This document shows, piece after piece, positions 63,756 to 64,000 of a DNA stretch of 64,000 nucleotides. Location of the stretch: positions 1 through 64,000 of the forward strand of contig NZ_JAGIXS010000007.1 of assembly GCF_030014915.1 (NCBI RefSeq), read 5' to 3'. This stretch comes from Pelomonas sp. V22 (GTDB taxonomy: Bacteria; Pseudomonadota; Gammaproteobacteria; Burkholderiales; Burkholderiaceae_C). Within the stretch, counting starts at the first letter, position 1; the number at the start of each line of letters is the position of its first letter. The translations under genes and the position numbers were made by a program. The notes under the pieces are model-generated. The model did no database searches and had not been told where the DNA came from. It saw nothing but the letters and a program-made list of their open reading frames with translations.

Positions 63756-64000
63756 ATGAATCCAGAAGCCAGCCAACTCTGGCGCGCGCCGCGCTGGGCC
63801 CTGGCCGTCCTGCTGGCCTGCCTGGGCATGGTGGGCCCGTTCTCCATTGACACCTATTTGCCGGCCTTTGCCGGCATTGCGCGGGCGCTCGACGCCACGC
63901 CGGTGCAGATGCAGCAGACGCTGTCGAGCTACCTGTTCGGCTTCGCGGTGATGAATCTCTTCCATGGCGCGCTGTCCGACAGCTTCGGGCGGCGCCCGGT
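63756..64000 (+). CDS. Bcr/CflA-family drug efflux transporter (5' part)
   Basis: The open frame starts at ATG 63756 and runs off the window edge, covering 81 residues. It encodes the first two helices of a major facilitator protein: ALAVLLACLGMVGPFSIDTY with the Bcr/CflA-typical TYLPAF, then a second helix (LSSYLFGFAVMNLFHGALSD) and the GRRP loop motif (SDSFGRRPV). Such proteins export drugs by proton antiport. Confidence 0.88.
   Translation, partial: MNPEASQLWRAPRWALAVLLACLGMVGPFSIDTYLPAFAGIARALDATPVQMQQTLSSYLFGFAVMNLFHGALSDSFGRRP

Noticed and set aside
1-64000. CRISPR array or rRNA operon
   Set aside because: No regular direct repeats with spacers and no rRNA sequence were seen anywhere in the window.

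Overview
The window looks like chromosome of a high-GC betaproteobacterium of the order Burkholderiales. The evidence is the gene order sspB-sspA-petC-petB-petA, the hisI-hisE-hinT-tatA-tatB-tatC string, a DUF1631 gene, and strongly G/C-ending codons. The species cannot be named from the sequence alone.

Positions 1 to about 46,035 form an accessory metal-handling region. (a) 284-8349, plus strand: a small Cys-rich secreted protein, a TonB-dependent receptor, two PepSY membrane proteins (the second fused to a ferredoxin and a flavin reductase), a periplasmic binding-like protein, and an EamA exporter with a His-rich tail. (b) 8360-11512: cueR and copA on the minus strand, diverging from a small HMA copper chaperone. 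(c) 11540-20029, plus strand: a periplasmic copper-detoxification cluster with a TolC-like protein, multicopper oxidase, cupredoxin, CopG/DUF411, CusF-like protein, Met/His-rich proteins, DUF2933, a methyltransferase-like membrane protein and a VTT/DedA-like protein. (d) 20551-22884: a second copper P-type ATPase behind a textbook CueR-type operator, followed by small genes. (e) 23774-30148: a cusCBA-type Cu/Ag efflux system. (f) 30584-39531: czcI-czcC-czcB-czcA plus a czcP-like P1B-4 ATPase for Zn/Cd/Co. (g) 39888-40459: a broken NodT-type efflux gene. (h) 40507-45893, minus strand: a translationally coupled module of three different tyrosine recombinases and a small coiled-coil partner, preceded by a small primase-like ORF. 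This module ends against the 5' half of a tRNA gene (Thr-like) that is cut in its anticodon loop. The simplest reading is a genomic island whose right end lies in that tRNA gene; its left end is outside the window.

Positions 46,141-64,000 are ordinary core chromosome: stringent starvation proteins, cytochrome bc1 complex, MscL, DUF1631, PdxA, a Nif3-like protein, a DegQ/DegS-type protease, the Tat translocase, HinT, the last histidine-synthesis enzymes, a Nudix hydrolase, an ATPase, RNase P RNA, a chemotaxis receptor, a Gfo/Idh/MocA oxidoreductase and the start of a Bcr/CflA drug exporter.

Together the accessory genes cover every compartment. P-type ATPases move Cu(I), and Zn/Cd/Co, from cytoplasm to periplasm. 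Chaperones, the oxidase and the cupredoxin bind or oxidise copper in the periplasm. The Cus and Czc tripartite pumps expel ions across the outer membrane. Three promoters with the same CueR-type layout (TTGACC, 19-bp spacer) link both copper ATPases and the chaperone into one regulon. Small secreted Cys-rich proteins head four separate metal clusters, which is the least explained recurring feature.
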